Positions 61,503 to 64,000 of a stretch of 64,000 bases of DNA are shown in pieces. The notes under the pieces were generated by a model. The model was not told the origin of the DNA, ran no database searches, and worked only from the letters and a program-made list of their open reading frames with translations. Both the position numbers and the translations under genes were made by a program. The first letter of the stretch is position 1. Each line of letters opens with the position of its first letter. This DNA comes from Siphonodentalium dalli. Its lineage: Eukaryota; Mollusca; Scaphopoda; Gadilida; Siphonodentaliidae. The stretch covers positions 130,159,282 through 130,223,281 of the forward strand of contig CP136062.1 in the NCBI GenBank assembly GCA_032622095.1, read 5' to 3'.

Positions 61503-62011
61503 AGGCACGGGCGGCGTTCGTTGGAGAAATATTCATATTTGTTCAAATCGCCATCAACAGAAGGAATATTAAAATATATATAGTTGTGTTCATATGCGAA
61601 ACATAATCAGGGTGTAAATAGTATATTGCCGTCAAGACGTACGATGGTGTACGTAAACAAGAACCTGTTGTGTTACAGAAGTTTTGCTTCTGTTTACATA
61701 ACAGCGCAATTCTATTGGTTAATCACACACAAATGATATAAACGCTCTTTATTATTTCCATATCAGGAAAACAATAACAAATAACGCTCTTTATAATTAC
61801 CGGATCTAAACAAAAGCCAGGTTCTGAACGTGTTTGCTTTTGTTTACATAACAAAGAAAAAACATTTGACAATAACATACTGTTTATGCCATATTTCTGA
61901 TTGGTATAAGAACAAGGTCTGTCTATATTTTGCTATTCTTTCTGTCTATGGCGGGTTTTGGCGGAGCTGAATATGTTAACAGCATACCCGCCACCAACGC
62001 CGCCCGTATCT
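61503..62011 (-). mobile_element. TTAA-flanked MITE family A, copy 2, inside the LINE endonuclease
   Basis: TTAA at 61499-61502 and 62012-62015. The termini AGGCACGGGCGGCGTTCG and (reverse complement) AGATACGGGCGGCGTTGG are inverted and extend about 65 bp with degeneracy. Colinear in reverse complement with 22521-23152, but lacks the 107-bp internal duplication. LINE coding text stops at 61498 and resumes after 62015, so the MITE entered an existing LINE copy. Confidence 0.85.
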
Positions 62012-62015
62012 TTAA

Positions 62016-62345
62016 GCTCAAACGCATTAGACCCCTCATACAAAACTTTTGAGAAATTATATCGTGTTATAGTCTGATCCGAAATATCATTGAATCTCCA
62101 ACCAGAGTTACTTCGACAACACCCACTCTACTAGATCCATCATAGTGAATGACAATATTACAGATTGACTTCGAAGAGCCATATCAGATCACTGTGGGGT
62201 CGTTGGGTGCCCAAGATGTTATTCAGGCAAATGTCCCCTTCTCTATGCGAGTCAGGAAGTATTACCCAAACATTCCTTGATAACATGGACAAAACCGTCG
62301 CTCAATCCAAAGTATTAATAAGACCTAAAAAAAAATAAACATTGG
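62016..62345 (+). pseudogene. LINE ORF2 endonuclease continuation (after MITE)
   Basis: In shifting frames the text gives ESPTRVTSTTPTLLDPS, then VNDN-T, then AISDHCGV near 62178-62202. The SDH triad is the conserved C-terminal catalytic motif of the AP-endonuclease fold in LINEs; PTRVTxxTxTLLDxIxVN is the usual segment before it. Several stops and frame changes mark it as dead. It joins repeat F after about 120 bp without a reverse transcriptase, so the RT region has been deleted. Confidence 0.7.
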
Positions 62346-62461
62346 TTCACTTCATAATTGCTAACTATGATCCACAAAGGAGACAGCATGCGCACAATTG
62401 CCCTGAAATCAAAGAAGGATCATGATTATATACGCACATATTATAAATACGCACATTTCCA

Positions 62462-63120
62462 GACAGTGCATTAATTTATTTCCTCGACAGACCGTTTCTC
62501 ATATCAAATGTGTATCATACTCCCCAAACGCGAGACCATAGCCACGACAACGACCACACTAGCAGGCATATTAAACAGCACATTTTGAACCAATCTCTTA
62601 ACATGTGCATCTATTAGCATCTGACTGCCAGGGGAGAGGAGCTCTGGTGGTAAGATCGGCAACCTGTGTTCCGATCCTCTGATATTTACAATAATATGTA
62701 ATTTACACTGTATATTGTGTGTCACAATAACATGATTGTGTTCAACAATAAAAACAATCGAGTGAAAAGTTGTTGGACAACACGAGTCAAATGTACTGCC
62801 AGGATCCAACATGTGTACACAGAGCAGACAGTGGATGAGACCAAAACAGTGAGCAAGCAAGCAACCATAGCGGAGATGTTTCTGCTGTGATTCAAGAATA
62901 TATAGTCAAGGACTTACTATAGTGCGCAAATATATTTAATTTAAACACGCAAATTAACATAAACCGTTGAATAAATAATCAGTGGCTCTTCGAAGTCAAT
63001 CACTTCAGATTGAAATAGTCAAAATAGCTCCTAATGAATTTGGCACTGAGAAGATATTTATAATATTTTATGATATTGGCGTGAGCCTTTATCGGTGCAT
63101 CAAGTTGCTAATCGTTGGGT
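62462..63120 (+). repeat. LINE 3'-part repeat F, copy 2
   Basis: Reverse-complement match of 58905-60245 without the extra ~700 bp. It lies downstream of the 2A-type LINE endonuclease, as repeat F lies downstream of the ORF2 C-terminus at 60.2 kb. The minus ORF 62504-62860 (about 118 codons) runs antisense to this orientation and is treated as chance. An inverted 18-20 bp match to the endonuclease region (GATTGACTTCGAAGAGCC, 62163 and 62981) is present. Confidence 0.5.
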
Positions 63121-63133
63121 TTTGTGTCTTTCG

Positions 63134-63329
63134 ACATCGTGATGAAATTTTCAAACTCAAAGACCAATCTATTTTTATGTTAGTTATACTCCTTAAGAGA
63201 TTTAGAGGAACGTTTTGGGGCAACTGAAGTAGATGTATCCATGTCCGGTGCTACAGATTCTGGAATTGAATCAATTCTCTCTTCTCCTCTCCGCGTAGTA
63301 CGCTGACTACATTGTTCTGATTCTGTCTG
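63134..63329 (-). pseudogene. LINE ORF1 fragment, copy 3 (first part)
   Basis: Colinear with ORF1 text at about 48640-48860: AAATTTT-AAA-TCAAAGA, TTTAG-GGAACGTTTTGGGGC, GCTGTATCCAT/AGATGTATCCAT. It ends at TTCTGTCTG (63321-63329), where a family C MITE is inserted, and resumes at 63669 with AGTGCTGGCATCAACACATT, as in the 48.94 and 50.55 kb copies. Confidence 0.6.
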
Positions 63330-63661
63330 CATCCTATTATCCGAAAACCCACCAAGTATCTGCTTATAATAGAACTTGTTTTAGGTAGTTAACCTGCATT
63401 TTGAGTCGATAATGTGCTGAAAATGAGAAGGTTTAGTCACATTATGGACTCATAATGAGGCGATTCGAAGCAGATTATGTGCTGAAAATGACAAAAAAAG
63501 CCAACTCACGCTCTTTAACATGTGCTTTCACTGTGGCCCTCGCCATAACGAAATAACCGCTATTAGTCCATTATCTGCTTATTTCATAATCAAATAATCT
63601 TATTATGTACCCTTTTCAAGTTATAGGTCAATTATGAGCGTATTTTCGCGAGGATATATTG
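63330..63661 (+). mobile_element. MITE family C, copy 4, nested in LINE ORF1
   Basis: Begins CATCCTATTATCCG and ends GAGGATATATTG, flanked by CTGTCTG at 63323-63329 and 63662-63668. The LINE copy at 50.5 kb carries a single ACTGTCTG at the same place, so the 7-bp repeat is a true target duplication. The internal inverted pair (TTTTAGGTAGTTAACCTGC and AGCAGATTATGTGCTG regions) is present but damaged. Confidence 0.8.
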
Positions 63662-63826
63662 CTGTCTGAGTGCTGGCATCAACACATTCTTGCTCTGAGA
63701 AATCCCGCAGCTGAAAGGCATTGGTACAGAAGTTACTCTTTAATTAATCTGTTGACGATCGGGCTCGAAGAGAATTATTTTGATTTGGAGAATGGTATAC
63801 GCTTTTAATCATTTCGCAACTCATGG

Positions 63827-64000
63827 CAACTGCAGTATTGAGACGCGCAAATACACACATAATCGCCCTATAATGTGAAATATGTACATAATGTGATTTT
63901 TTAATTCTGAAATAAGCAGATAATGGAGTCATAGCCGTTATTTGTTTTATGGCGCGGGTCACAGCGAAAACACATGTCAAAGAGCGTACACCTGAAAAGT
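63827..64000 (-). mobile_element. MITE family C, copy 5, cut by the window end
   Basis: CAACTGCAGTATTGAGACGC, then ACATAATCGCCCTATAATGT, AAGCAGATAATGGAGTCAT and GCGCGGGTCACAGCG-AAACAC match the reverse-oriented copies at 55.2-55.9 kb. It continues beyond 64000. Confidence 0.7.

Noticed and set aside
62504-62860. 118-codon minus ORF with a hydrophobic end
   Set aside because: It is antisense to the inferred LINE 3' block, and the corresponding frame in the 60.0 kb copy does not keep the same protein.

Overview
The window is animal nuclear DNA, AT-rich and almost free of coding sequence. Nothing supports a bacterial or viral replicon: there are no operons, no ribosome-binding sites and no ORF over about 145 codons, while there are splice-like signals, a tRNA-derived SINE, LINE remnants, Helitron-like elements, inverted-repeat MITEs and many microsatellites. 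The mix (Helitrons filled with ~100-200 bp tandem units, a LINE ORF2 opening with a 2A-like peptide, a CCHC-knuckle LINE ORF1, an ATT-tailed SINE) fits a marine invertebrate, most likely a lophotrochozoan such as a mollusc. The species cannot be fixed from sequence alone.

The one convincing host gene is on the minus strand at 2924-3242. It is the first coding exon of a homeobox transcription factor of the NK1 (slouch/NKX1) type, recognised by its Groucho-binding eh1-like motif FSVADILNPQKF, with a clean splice donor. The homeodomain exon is not in the window and must lie beyond position 1. Positions 1-2923 are therefore intron, and the sequence above 3242 is 5' UTR, promoter and flank. A weaker candidate is a zinc-finger-like exon at about 13.87-14.08 kb.

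The rest is a layered transposon landscape. 7.46-9.84 kb: a non-autonomous Helitron with both ends visible. 10.2-10.96 kb: tandem units. 12.7-13.2 kb: a long palindrome followed by a 29-bp minisatellite. 17.86-20.27 kb: two adjacent Helitron-like blocks. 22.5 and 61.5 kb: two copies of a TTAA-flanked MITE. 30.2 and 58.2 kb: two copies of another TTAA-flanked MITE with nested dyads. 33.4, 55.2, 55.6, 63.3 and 63.8 kb: five copies of a ~370-bp MITE. 32.0 kb: a LINE reverse-transcriptase C-terminus. 47.0-48.1 kb: an inverted/direct repeat compound and a SINE. 48.6-51.85 kb: two consecutive 5' ends of one LINE. 53.5-54.7 kb: two palindromes, the second with Penelope-type hammerhead-like arms. 58.9-63.1 kb: two head-to-head remnants of a LINE whose ORF2 starts with a 2A-like motif, interrupted by a TTAA MITE.

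Insertions can be partly ordered. A MITE at 63330-63661 sits inside a LINE ORF1 fragment, and a related copy at about 50.53-50.56 kb shows the unoccupied site. The MITE at 61503-62011 splits the endonuclease domain of the 2A-type LINE. I saw no host pathway or gene cluster acting together, and no complete autonomous element. The best leads are the 2A-like LINE, the hammerhead-like palindrome, the precisely bounded MITE families, a 25-bp array of GCTTAAGC dyads and the NK1 exon.
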